A stretch of 64,000 nucleotides of DNA from Cyclonatronum proteinivorum (GTDB lineage Bacteria > Bacteroidota > Rhodothermia > Balneolales > Cyclonatronaceae): the NCBI RefSeq assembly GCF_003353065.1, contig NZ_CP027806.1, positions 496,001 to 560,000 on the forward strand, given 5' to 3'. Both the position numbers and the translations under genes were made by a program. The notes beneath the pieces are model-generated. The model saw only the letters and a list, made by a program, of their open reading frames with translations. It was not told where the DNA came from and ran no database searches. Shown here in pieces: positions 54,403-62,267 of this stretch. The first letter of the stretch is position 1; each line of letters begins with the position of its first letter.

Positions 54403-55701
54403 ATGCAAACTGATCCCGCCACAACTCCCGTGTTTATAGACGGCGTACGCACGCCCTTTCTCAAATCGGGAAGCGATTTCAAGAAAATGCTGGCCTACGA
54501 CCTCGCAAGGGTCGCCATTTCCGGATTGCTGGGCAAAACCGGCATCAGTCCGGAAGCCGTTGACCACACTATCGTTGGTACAGTGATTCAGGAGGTGCGT
54601 ACCGCGAACATCGCCCGGGAAGCCGCGCTTGCTGCGGGCATCCCCGATTCCAAACCGGCGCATACGGTCACCATGGCCTGCATCTCCTCGAACCTCGCGC
54701 TTGCGCAGGCCGCAGACGCCATCCGCCTCGGACGCGCCTCCGCCGTGATTGCCGGCGGCACCGAAACCATGAGCGACGTGCCCATCCGCGTCTCCCGACG
54801 CCTGCGCGCCAAATTGCTGGAAGCGCAGAAATACAAGTCCCCCCTCGAATTCCTGAAAATCCTCAAGGGCTTCAAATTTGCGGACCTCAAGCCGGAACTG
54901 CCCGCAATCGCCGAATTCTCGACCAACGACACCATGGGCGCAAGCTGCGACAAGCTGGCAGCTATGTTCGGCATCAGCCGCGAAGATCAGGACGCCTTCG
55001 CGATTTCCTCCCACAAACGCGCCGCCGCCGCCTGGGAATCCGGCTACTATAATGATGAAGTCATTGCTATGCAGCCGCAGCCGGGCCGCGAAGTCGTACA
55101 CCACGACAACGGCATCCGCGGCGACTCAAGCCCCGACAAACTCGCCAAACTGCGTCCAGCCTTCGTGAAGCCCTACGGCACCGTCACCGCGGCCAATGCC
55201 TCCTTCCTCACGGACGGCGCCTCGGCAGGTCTCGTGATGTCGCTCAACAAAGCCCGGGCAAGCGGCCTCAAACCGATGGCCATCATCAAAGACTACATCT
55301 TTGTCTCGCAGGATCCCCGCCATGAGCTTTTGTTAGGTCCCGCTTACGCCACGCCGCGCATCCTCGAACGCAACGGCCTCAAGCCCGACGACATCGGCGT
55401 GTACGAGTTCCACGAGGCCTTCGCCGGACAGATTCTGGCCAACCTCAAAGCGCTGTCCACCGAAAGCTTCATGAAAGACAAAGTGAAGACGAGCATCAAA
55501 CCCTTCGACATGCCGATGGACCGCTTCAACCTGAAGGGCGGCTCGCTTTCCATCGGGCATCCGTTCGGTGCTACCGGCGTTCGGCTCGTGACGACCGCGG
55601 CCCGCCGCCTGCACGAAGAAAACGCGCGCTACGCGCTCATCGCGGCCTGTGCTGCCGGCGGACAAGGCCATGCCATGCTCTTAGAGCGATTCGACGGATG
55701 A
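54403..55701 (+). CDS. fadI: Acetyl-CoA acyltransferase (thiolase, FadI-type)
   Basis: A 432-residue thiolase for the last step of beta-oxidation. Nucleophile Cys93 is in TMACISSN, His in VYEFHEAFAG, and the second Cys in ACAAGGQGHAM; GGSLSIGHPFGATGVRL is also present. The insertion after the first Cys domain (SRRLRAKLLEAQKYKSPLEF) is typical of the trifunctional-complex beta subunit FadI/HADHB. The gene for the alpha subunit follows 119 bases downstream. Confidence 0.95.
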   Translation: MQTDPATTPVFIDGVRTPFLKSGSDFKKMLAYDLARVAISGLLGKTGISPEAVDHTIVGTVIQEVRTANIAREAALAAGIPDSKPAHTVTMACISSNLALAQAADAIRLGRASAVIAGGTETMSDVPIRVSRRLRAKLLEAQKYKSPLEFLKILKGFKFADLKPELPAIAEFSTNDTMGASCDKLAAMFGISREDQDAFAISSHKRAAAAWESGYYNDEVIAMQPQPGREVVHHDNGIRGDSSPDKLAKLRPAFVKPYGTVTAANASFLTDGASAGLVMSLNKARASGLKPMAIIKDYIFVSQDPRHELLLGPAYATPRILERNGLKPDDIGVYEFHEAFAGQILANLKALSTESFMKDKVKTSIKPFDMPMDRFNLKGGSLSIGHPFGATGVRLVTTAARRLHEENARYALIAACAAGGQGHAMLLERFDG

Positions 55702-55820
55702 GCCATCATCCCCCAACACAAAACACATAAACGGGAAAGGCCGCACAGGCTGATCAGGTCACGGGACCCATCACCCTGCCCCCTCCCATAAACACAGAAA
55801 CTGCAAAAACGACTGCGCAC

Positions 55821-57926
55821 ATGCTCACGCTCACACGGGAAAACGCCATAGCCTGGCTCACGCTGGATCAGCCCGGCGACAAAGTTAACACCCTCGGCAA
55901 GGAAATGATCTCCGGTTTCGGCAAACTGCTCGACGAGGTTCAGCAGGATGCCGGCATCAAGGCCGTCGTGCTCATCAGCGGCAAGGAGAACAATTTTATA
56001 GCCGGGGCCGACATCAAAATGTTCGATACCTTTACCACGCCGGAGGAATTTGGGGCCTTCATCAAAACCGGCACGGACCTGCTCGACCGAATCGAGAAAT
56101 TTCCCAAGCCGGTGATTGCGGCCATCAACGGCGGCTGCATCGGCGGAGGCCTCGAAGTTGTGATGGCCTGCCACTACCGCATCGCGACCGACGATCCCGC
56201 CACGAAATTTGCTGTGCCCGAAGTGAAGCTTGGTCTCCTGCCCGGCGCAGGCGGCACGCAGCGGCTGCCGCGACTCGTCGGCGTACCGACGGCCCTCGAC
56301 ATGATGCTCACCGGAAAAAACGTGTATCCGCGGCAGGCCAAACGCATGGGGCTGGTGCACGAACTCACGCACCGTCACGGCCTGCGTCAGGCCGCGCACT
56401 ACCGGGCCGAAAAGCTGATGAAAGAAAAGCCCAAATCCGGTAAGCTTCCGCTCGTCGCCAAGCTGCTCACCAACACCGCCGCGCGCAACATCGCCTTCAG
56501 CAAAGCCCGCGAAACCGTGATGCGGCAGACGCGCGGCAACTATCCCGCGCCGCTGCGCATCATCGACAGCGTGAAAGCGGGCCTCACCCAAAGCCGTGAA
56601 AAAGGCTTCGAAACCGAGCGCCGCCTGTTCAGCGAGCTGGCCTTCACCCCGGAATCTGCCGCGCTGCGCAGCCTGTTTTTCGGCATGCAAAGCGTGAAGA
56701 AAAATCCGTGGCAGGGCAAAGACCGCAAGGTCGAACGCATCGGCGTACTCGGCTCCGGACTCATGGGCGGCGGCATCGCCGACGTGAGCGCGGCCAACGG
56801 CTACCGGATCTCGCTCAAAGACCGCGACACGGCCTCGGCGGTGAAGGGCTTTGAAGCCATCCGGCGCGAAACCGACAAAAAGGTAAAAAAGCGCATCATG
56901 TCTTCTTTTGAGGGGGATGCGCACCTCGCCCGCATCACGCCCACCGGCTCGTACGAACATTTCCGGGACATCCCGATTGTGATCGAGGCCGTGTTTGAGG
57001 ACCTGAAAATCAAGCACGCCGTACTGAAAGAAGTCGAGGCCGTTTCGCCCGACGCCATTTTTGCAAGCAACACATCCTCGCTGCCCATCGCGGACATCGC
57101 GAAAGGCGCGAAAAAGCCCGAGAACGTGGTGGGCATGCACTATTTTAGTCCGGTGCAGAAAATGCCGCTGCTGGAAATCATCAAAACCGATCAGACCTCC
57201 GAAGAGGCCATTTCGACGGCCTACGAAATCGGGATTCGTCAGGGCAAAACCGTAATTGTGGTCCACGATGGACCCGGTTTTTACACGACCCGCATCCTCG
57301 CGCCCTTCATCAACGAAGCGCTGTTGCTGCTCGAAGAAGGCGCCGCGATAGAGGACATCGACCGGGCCATGAAAGACTTCGGCTTCCCGGTCGGGCCGAT
57401 TGTGCTGATTGATGAAGTCGGCATCGACGTAGCCGCGCACGTAGCCGATGTGCTCGGGCCCCTGTTCCGCGAACGGGGCGCGACGCCCTCAGATTCCGCG
57501 CGCAAGCTCTACGACGCCGGATTCCGGGGCCGGAAAAACGCCAAAGGCTTCTACCGCTACGGCGAAGGCAAGGGCAAGAAAAAGGAAATCAACCCTGATA
57601 TTTACGCGCACTTTGGCGGCACCTCCCGGAAGAAGATTTCGGCGGAAGTCATCCAAAAGCGCATGAGCACCGTGATGCTGAACGAAGCCCTGCTGTGCCT
57701 GCAGGAAAACATCCTCGACAGCGCCACCGACGGCGACCTCGGCGCGGTGCTCGGCCTCGGCTTCCCGCCCTTCCACGGCGGCCCCTTCCGCTACATCGAC
57801 CTCATGGGCGCGGAAGTCATCCTCAACCAACTCAAAACCCTCGAACAGGAACACGGCGCCCGCTTCACCCCGGCCAAACTGCTCGAAGAGCACGCGAAAG
57901 CCGGAAGGAAATTTCGGGAGGGGTAG
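55821..57926 (+). CDS. fadJ: Fatty-acid oxidation alpha subunit (enoyl-CoA hydratase / 3-hydroxyacyl-CoA dehydrogenase, FadJ-type)
   Basis: A 701-residue bifunctional enzyme. The crotonase domain (~1-190) has GGCIGGGLEVVMACHYRIAT and the second Glu in FAVPEVKLGLLPGAGG. The dehydrogenase (~305-620) has the NAD fold IGVLGSGLMGGGIADVSAAN and catalytic His in MHYFSPVQKMPLLEI. The C-terminal repeat ends in GLGFPPFHGGPFRYIDLMGA. Together with FadI it forms the trifunctional beta-oxidation complex. No acyl-CoA dehydrogenase is in the window. Confidence 0.96.
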   Translation: MLTLTRENAIAWLTLDQPGDKVNTLGKEMISGFGKLLDEVQQDAGIKAVVLISGKENNFIAGADIKMFDTFTTPEEFGAFIKTGTDLLDRIEKFPKPVIAAINGGCIGGGLEVVMACHYRIATDDPATKFAVPEVKLGLLPGAGGTQRLPRLVGVPTALDMMLTGKNVYPRQAKRMGLVHELTHRHGLRQAAHYRAEKLMKEKPKSGKLPLVAKLLTNTAARNIAFSKARETVMRQTRGNYPAPLRIIDSVKAGLTQSREKGFETERRLFSELAFTPESAALRSLFFGMQSVKKNPWQGKDRKVERIGVLGSGLMGGGIADVSAANGYRISLKDRDTASAVKGFEAIRRETDKKVKKRIMSSFEGDAHLARITPTGSYEHFRDIPIVIEAVFEDLKIKHAVLKEVEAVSPDAIFASNTSSLPIADIAKGAKKPENVVGMHYFSPVQKMPLLEIIKTDQTSEEAISTAYEIGIRQGKTVIVVHDGPGFYTTRILAPFINEALLLLEEGAAIEDIDRAMKDFGFPVGPIVLIDEVGIDVAAHVADVLGPLFRERGATPSDSARKLYDAGFRGRKNAKGFYRYGEGKGKKKEINPDIYAHFGGTSRKKISAEVIQKRMSTVMLNEALLCLQENILDSATDGDLGAVLGLGFPPFHGGPFRYIDLMGAEVILNQLKTLEQEHGARFTPAKLLEEHAKAGRKFREG

Positions 57927-57988
57927 AAGTCCGCGGAGCGAAAGCTATGAAGCTTGATGATTTGGTGTAAATATGCTACTATGCTTTT

Positions 57989-58261
57989 ATGCGGACAACC
58001 ATTGATATACCCGATACCTTATTCAAACAAGCGAAAATAAAAGCTGTTGAGGAAGGCATCACCATGAAAGAGCTTTTCATTAAAGCGCTCACGCGCGAGC
58101 TGAGCGAAAACCAGCTTGCGCAAAAGGGATCGTTTCCCTGGGAAAAACTGCGCGGCACCGGCAGCACGGCAGGCCTTCAGCCCGATGAATCCGGCTTCGA
58201 CGGCTACAACGGTCCCGACTTGCTCGGTGGCATGGCCGTCAACGATCCCTCACAAGATTAG
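57989..58261 (+). CDS. VapB-like ribbon-helix-helix antitoxin
   Basis: A 90-residue protein: MRTTIDIPDTLFKQAKIKAV-EEGITMKELF is the ribbon-helix-helix domain of DUF2191/VapB antitoxins. A longer C-terminal tail (GSTAGLQPDESGFDGYNGPD) would normally cover the toxin. A PIN-domain toxin gene follows, but 213 bases away instead of overlapping, with a terminator and a repeat copy between. It would repress its own promoter and inhibit the toxin. Confidence 0.8.
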   Translation: MRTTIDIPDTLFKQAKIKAVEEGITMKELFIKALTRELSENQLAQKGSFPWEKLRGTGSTAGLQPDESGFDGYNGPDLLGGMAVNDPSQD

Positions 58262-58288
58262 CCCTTACCCAAGAACCTGTTGAACTTC

Positions 58289-58326
58289 CGAAAAAGCGGA
58301 CTGTAGCGATACGGTCCGCTTTTTGG
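58289..58326 (+). terminator. Terminator between VapB-like gene and PIN toxin gene
   Basis: AAAAAGCGGAC and GTCCGCTTTTT form a near-perfect stem, ending in a T-run. It lies 30 bases after the VapB-like stop, so antitoxin and toxin are probably no longer co-transcribed. Confidence 0.85.
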
Positions 58327-58377
58327 TTAAAGGATATGAGCCCTTATGGCGGGCGACTTTGTTTTTCCGCTTGGTTT

Positions 58378-58424
58378 ATTTTTTGGGAAGAACTCCGTGA
58401 GCGTCACGCGGGCCTTGCTTTTTG
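58378..58424 (-). repeat. Dispersed ~87-bp repeat, copy 7 (short, minus orientation)
   Basis: Read on the minus strand: AAAAGCAAGGCCCGCGTGAC, then GCTCACGGAG, TTCTTCCC and A-run. The two ends match the family, and ~40 internal bases are missing. It sits between the VapB-like gene and the PIN toxin gene. Confidence 0.65.
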
Positions 58425-58474
58425 TTTGGCGCTCCTCATGTTTTGCAGCATACCTTATCTGAAACAAACACCTT

Positions 58475-58873
58475 ATGATTTTACTCGATACCCACATTTG
58501 GCTTTGGTGGCTACTGGGCGATGGTCCCCTGCAACAGTCAAACCGAAACAAACTGGATGAGCTGGCCCGAGAAGGTCTTCTTGCGATAAGCTGGGTAACT
58601 CTTTGGGAAACTGAAATGCTTGAGCGAAAGGGCCGCATCCGGTTCAAAATGCCATTCGAGGTTTGGCTGGAAAAGGCTACCGCACCCGAAATCTGCGAGG
58701 TCATCCCAGTGGATATTGACACTGTGCGTATGCAGCGAAAACTTCCGAAAGATTTTCATGCCGATCCAGCCGACAGGCTGATTACGGCTACCGCCCGGTA
58801 GCACAGTATTCATCTGTGTACCGCTGACCGCCGCATTCTCGACTCCGGTGCTGTATCTTTTTTTGATCTTTGA
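58475..58873 (+). pseudogene. VapC-like PIN toxin interrupted by an amber codon
   Basis: The PIN domain starts MILLDTHIWLWWLLGD (first Asp), followed by SWVTLWETEMLERKGRIRF (Glu) and DPADRLITATA (third acid). TAG at 58799-58801 then ends the frame after 108 residues. Without a shift, the frame continues HSIHLCTADRRILDSG-AVSFFDL to TGA at 58871-58873; TADRRIL is the usual end of the PIN domain and carries its fourth acidic residue. The length with read-through (131 residues) is the family norm. The gene is therefore probably inactivated by a single nonsense change unless TAG is suppressed. Confidence 0.8.
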
Positions 58874-59265
58874 GTTAATTTGCCGGATTCTTGTACCAAC
58901 GCTTGTTAAATAGGAAGGCTTCTTGAGCGGAATTCCAATTTCTACAGTTGCAACTTGAAAGAATGGCTAAAACGAGACCTCCGAAGAGTGCTTAAAATGA
59001 GGTCATCGATGCCGCGTGCTGGCTTAATCCGGGCAGCCATCATACACGAACGGAGAAATTTTCCGGGAGCTGATCCGGCATCCAAAAATGATAAAAAAAC
59101 AACAAAAAACCCTAATTTAACAGTCCAAGTGAGGAGTACCCGGACACATTTTTTGAGTACTATTTAGTTTGACCGGAATAGACGTTATGTTGTCAGTCGC
59201 TCAATAACACGATAGCGATACCAGTAAGTAACAGCTATCCTAAATTCACAGAAAGGAGTGGAAAA
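58874..59265. other. Gene-free AT-rich spacer
   Basis: 392 bases with no supported gene. A 70-codon frame at 58955-59167 has composition and residues unlike a real protein. No repeat family member or terminator was recognised. It marks the start of the AT-rich accessory strip. Confidence 0.4.
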
Positions 59266-59448
59266 ATGTCTCATAAGAAGAATTTTCAGAAGTACACAAT
59301 GATATCAATAGCGGGCCTTGGCATAAGTATTGGTGCGCTGACTCCGGTTATCCCGCTTCCCGCGCTGGTGATGTTTGGTGTTGGTATGGGCATTATGCTC
59401 GGAGGTGTTTTTAAAGGCTTATATGAGCTTGCTGAAAGAATGGAATAA
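59266..59448 (+). CDS. Small membrane protein of unknown function
   Basis: A 60-residue protein with two hydrophobic segments (YTMISIAGLGISIGALTPV and PLPALVMFGVGMGIMLGGVF) between a basic N-terminus (MSHKKNFQK) and a charged end (LYELAERME). An unusually good Shine-Dalgarno-like AAGGAG lies 9 bases before the ATG, rare in this window. No family was recognised. It stands alone in the accessory strip; a toxin-like or phage-derived small protein is possible but unproven. Confidence 0.5.
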   Translation: MSHKKNFQKYTMISIAGLGISIGALTPVIPLPALVMFGVGMGIMLGGVFKGLYELAERME

Positions 59449-59757
59449 AGCACTGCCTTTCCCCCCGGACTAGGTATTAAATGCGCCTTCGCAAATGGGA
59501 GCTGTAATCCTGTTGACGAACAATACGTGCCTAAGCAGATACTTTGCTCGCAAAGGTTTCAACCGGGCTCCGGAAAGCCTGGGGGTGCCTTAGACGGGTT
59601 AGCTTAGTGAGGGCGTCGGTTAACTCGAGCGTTATAGGGCAAGTTAAATTCTCCGTTAATACATATATTTTGGTTGATAAACTGACCAAAACAGCGTTGG
59701 AATTATGCCAGGGTTGGCATCAATTGTCTTCTGGTCTGAAAACCACTATATTTAAAC
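59449..59757. other. Gene-free spacer
   Basis: 309 bases with no supported gene. An 82-codon frame (59544-59792) runs into the next gene in another frame and lacks protein-like character. GCGTTATAGGGC near 59628 looks somewhat like an integron attC end, but no paired half-site was found. Confidence 0.35.
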
Positions 59758-59967
59758 ATGACAATCGAACAAAGGAAAATATCGCTTATTAACTGGATAA
59801 CAACTCTTGATGATGAGGTGATTCTCGATCAGATGGAAGGATTAAAGAACTCTTCTCTGGATGACCTTCCTGTTGCTATTGTTGAAATGCTAAAACTTGC
59901 AGATTCTGAACCAAACGAAAATCTCGTAAAGCATACAAGTGTTAAAGATTTTCTAAAAATGAAATGA
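59758..59967 (+). CDS. Probable antitoxin of a ParE/RelE-type module
   Basis: A 69-residue acidic, helical protein (MTIEQRKISLINWITTLDDE, then VAIVEMLKLADSE). It resembles small addiction-module antitoxins that precede RelE/ParE toxins. The stop overlaps the toxin ATG by 4 bases (59964-59967), the usual arrangement. No clear DNA-binding domain is visible, so autoregulation may depend on other factors. Confidence 0.7.
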   Translation: MTIEQRKISLINWITTLDDEVILDQMEGLKNSSLDDLPVAIVEMLKLADSEPNENLVKHTSVKDFLKMK

Positions 59968-60279
59968 AAGAAGTTCAGTGGACCGTAACAGCTATTAAAA
60001 CACTGCAAGAAACCTCAGATTTCATACTTGAAGTTTGGGGTACTGATGTCAATAAGCAATTTGTTGAGCAACTTGATTATCGGATTGAACAGCTTCAAAA
60101 TAATCCCGAACTTGCTCCGGCTTTCGAGAACACGCAATTCAGAAGATTGGTCGTACACAGAACGGTTTCCCTGTTTTATGTGAATACCCCTCAATTCATT
60201 AAAATTCTTGTAATTATGGGATAATAGACAAGACGCTGATAAACTCTTAGAAAAGTTAAATGATGGCAAAAGAGGCTGA
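59964..60279 (+). pseudogene. RelE/ParE-type toxin with a frameshift near its end
   Basis: The frame gives MKEVQWTVTAIKTLQETSDF, NKQFVEQLDYRIEQLQNNPE, FRRLVVHRTVSLFYVN and IKILVIMG, then stops at 60222-60224. One frame over, the sequence continues WDNRQDADKLLEKLNDGKRG and stops at 60277-60279. ParE-family proteins end in exactly such a LVxWDNRQDPxKL motif, so one extra base at about 60216 (ATTATGG instead of ATTTGG) explains the break. The last strand and C-terminal helix are lost in the predicted 86-residue product. Confidence 0.8.
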
Positions 60280-60493
60280 TTGGATAAATATTCCCTAATC
60301 ATACGTTAGCAACCTCTATAACACGGGCTTCTATCGGGCGGTTTTGCAATTATGTCCCAAACAAAGTTGGTCGCCTAATCACTTAAGCACGACATTATGA
60401 TAAGGATAACCAAACCTTTTTTCTACAAATAATTTTATAATCACAGATACACTTCACCCATTAAAGTGCTGACAAAAAAATTTAAGTGAAAAT

Positions 60494-60799
60494 ATGGATA
60501 CTGACGAGTTATCGACGGAGACTTACAATGGTATTATCATTGAAGCGGAAAAATTCAGTCATGATCTTACGCTTCAATTCGGGAGTTTAGCTTCGGGTTG
60601 CAAAGATGAGGAGGATTATCTGGAGAAATCCTTAAGCTTGATTTCCGAATTGCGGTCACTGGATGAGGATGAATTATATGAAGTCTTTTTCGCAAAACCG
60701 CCTAACAGGCAGTCTTTAAATAACGCACTTGATCGGATAGTATTAAACATTGCTACTATCAGAAAAATACCAAAAGAACAAAGACACTATGAGTTTTAA
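60494..60799 (+). CDS. Small acidic protein of unknown function
   Basis: A 101-residue acidic helical protein (SLSLISELRSLDEDELYEVF). No family was recognised. Its last 11 bases overlap the next gene, which starts in another frame at 60789. This coupling and the small sizes recall a toxin-antitoxin or two-protein module. Codon use is AT-rich, like its neighbours. It follows a 190-base gap after the broken toxin. Confidence 0.6.
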   Translation: MDTDELSTETYNGIIIEAEKFSHDLTLQFGSLASGCKDEEDYLEKSLSLISELRSLDEDELYEVFFAKPPNRQSLNNALDRIVLNIATIRKIPKEQRHYEF

Positions 60800-61055
60800 G
60801 GCAGAAAGTCCAGCAGATAATTTCAAATCCATTTCGGTTCATAAGTTCGTTAAGCTGTATAAGAAGAGCAATCCCCGTGAAGATGCAGAAATGTTGAAGA
60901 AAGACTTGATACACTTCAGATCTCTGAAATCAAATGGACAAAAATGTAATTGTGGCAACCCAATCTGGGCCATTGGTTCAGCAATTTCAGGAATGGGTTG
61001 TTTTACCTGCATAACCGGGGAAACAGACAGCAGTAACGACTACGAAATAGCATAA
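60789..61055 (+). CDS. Small protein with a four-cysteine zinc-ribbon-like motif
   Basis: An 88-residue protein with a basic first half (HKFVKLYKKSNPREDAEML) and a Cys motif: Cys53-x-Cys55 and Cys71-x-x-Cys74 in KCNCGNPIWAIGSAISGMGC followed by FTCITGE. The C-terminus is acidic (DSSNDYEIA). The cysteines could bind zinc. The start at 60789 is preferred because it directly overlaps the upstream gene's end; the frame is open from 60750. Function unknown. Confidence 0.6.
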   Translation: MSFKAESPADNFKSISVHKFVKLYKKSNPREDAEMLKKDLIHFRSLKSNGQKCNCGNPIWAIGSAISGMGCFTCITGETDSSNDYEIA

Positions 61056-61220
61056 GGCCTGCACCAAGAGTGAATAGCATAAATTCAGAATCAGCTACAA
61101 ATTACTTTATGGAAAGTATTTTACTCTGAAGTGTAAGTAATTGGTGGACATTGTTTAATGGTCAAATATCACCTCATCCCGCTGCGTAACGATGGGGGCT
61201 ACTACTTTTGTCAATTAGCT

Positions 61221-61254
61221 TTGACAATTGTCAAGTTAAGTTGACGATTGTCGG
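61221..61254 (+). promoter_or_regulatory. Paired palindromes upstream of the wHTH/nucleotidyltransferase genes
   Basis: TTGACAATTGTCAA (61221-61234, perfect palindrome) and TTGACGATTGTCGG (61241-61254, related sequence) have centres 20 bp apart, on the same helix face. A third half-site TTGTCAA lies at 61208-61214. They overlap the likely promoter, 42-75 bases before the first ATG, and are good candidates for self-repression by the winged-helix protein. Confidence 0.55.
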
Positions 61255-61295
61255 TTATACTTGTTATTTTGAGGCAAAAACTAACAAGCAAAAAA

Positions 61296-62267
61296 ATGGA
61301 TAGGTCAGAGAACCATATACAGAGTGCCTTAAAATACCCGCTAAGTTCGATATTGGGCTCAAAAGGTCATATTGCCGTGCTGCGGGAGTTGTTCAGTGCG
61401 GGATATCCGCTTGGTCATGGTTCGCTCCTGGAGCGAACAGGCCTTTCAAGGCAGGGGGTGTATGATGTGGTAAAGAGACTTGCTGAAACCGGAATTGTGG
61501 CCTATCAAGGCTCGGGCAGGCAGCAATTGATCGCTCTCCGTTCCGATTATCCTTTATATATGCAGCTTAAAGCAATGTTCTTTGCTGAAGCCGACAGATT
61601 TGATAATTTACTGCAAGCGCTTGGTCAGATAATTGAAGGCTTGTCTGTAAGGCCTGATTCAGCATGGATTTTTGGGTCTGTTGCCGCTGGTACCGATAGG
61701 TATGGGGATGCTTTGCAAATAGCGCTTCTTGGGAGGCTGAGCTCCATTGAGAATGTAGCTCAGGAGTTTAGCGTTGAACTTTCCAAAAAAAATACGGAAA
61801 TAACGTTTGATGTATCCATTGAATCAAGGGGCATTACCAAAGCTGACCTTATGACCAAACCTTATTTTACAGAGGGTACGATCATACATCTTTGGGGTGT
61901 GCACCCGCTATCAGACAATATCTCTTCTGGCAGCGGTCACCCGAAATGTCATCAGGAAATTGATCAAACACAGGCTTCAGATTCGAAGATCTGGTCAGAA
62001 CTTCTTGCTTTGTATCCGGAGATCATCCCAAGGACAATACGCTATCTTGAGCAGGAAATTCCGAAACATAGGACCGGGGAGAAGCTGGAGCTTGACGAAT
62101 GGAAGCGGATTCTTATGACTACTCCATTTCAGAGGCTTAAAAAGCTGCTCGAATCAGACTCTGAGAGAGCAATCAGACTCCGTCAGTCGCTTCCGTTCTG
62201 GCCTGTTTTAACTGAAGATGAAAGGGCGATGTTTATGTCGCTGAAAGGGCAAAAGTCGGGCGTATGA
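61296..62267 (+). CDS. Winged-helix protein fused to a degenerate nucleotidyltransferase domain
   Basis: A 323-residue protein. Residues ~15-85 form a MarR-like winged helix (GHIAVLRELFSAGYPLGHGS, LSRQGVYDVVKRLAETGIVA). Residues ~100-180 resemble the Pol-beta/MNT nucleotidyltransferase fold: WIFGSVAAGTDRYGDALQIA keeps Gly127-Ser128, but the following DxD is replaced by Asp-Ala-Leu, so catalysis is unlikely. The C-terminal ~130 residues are helical (YPEIIPRTIRYLEQEIPKHR) and unassigned. The stop overlaps the partner's ATG by 4 bases. The layout recalls type IV (AbiE-like) or MNT-type antitoxins. The start at 61296 is chosen over 61248, which would lie inside the palindromes. Confidence 0.7.
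   Translation: MDRSENHIQSALKYPLSSILGSKGHIAVLRELFSAGYPLGHGSLLERTGLSRQGVYDVVKRLAETGIVAYQGSGRQQLIALRSDYPLYMQLKAMFFAEADRFDNLLQALGQIIEGLSVRPDSAWIFGSVAAGTDRYGDALQIALLGRLSSIENVAQEFSVELSKKNTEITFDVSIESRGITKADLMTKPYFTEGTIIHLWGVHPLSDNISSGSGHPKCHQEIDQTQASDSKIWSELLALYPEIIPRTIRYLEQEIPKHRTGEKLELDEWKRILMTTPFQRLKKLLESDSERAIRLRQSLPFWPVLTEDERAMFMSLKGQKSGV

Noticed and set aside
58955-59167. 70-codon frame
   Set aside because: No recognisable motif, no good start context, and unusual composition.
59544-59792. 82-codon frame
   Set aside because: Overlaps the start of the well-supported antitoxin gene and lacks protein-like features.
59449-60493. Integron gene-cassette array (GTTATAGGGC and TATAACACG motifs near small genes)
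   Set aside because: No integrase, no pair of half-sites that fold as attC, and no repeated site between the genes.
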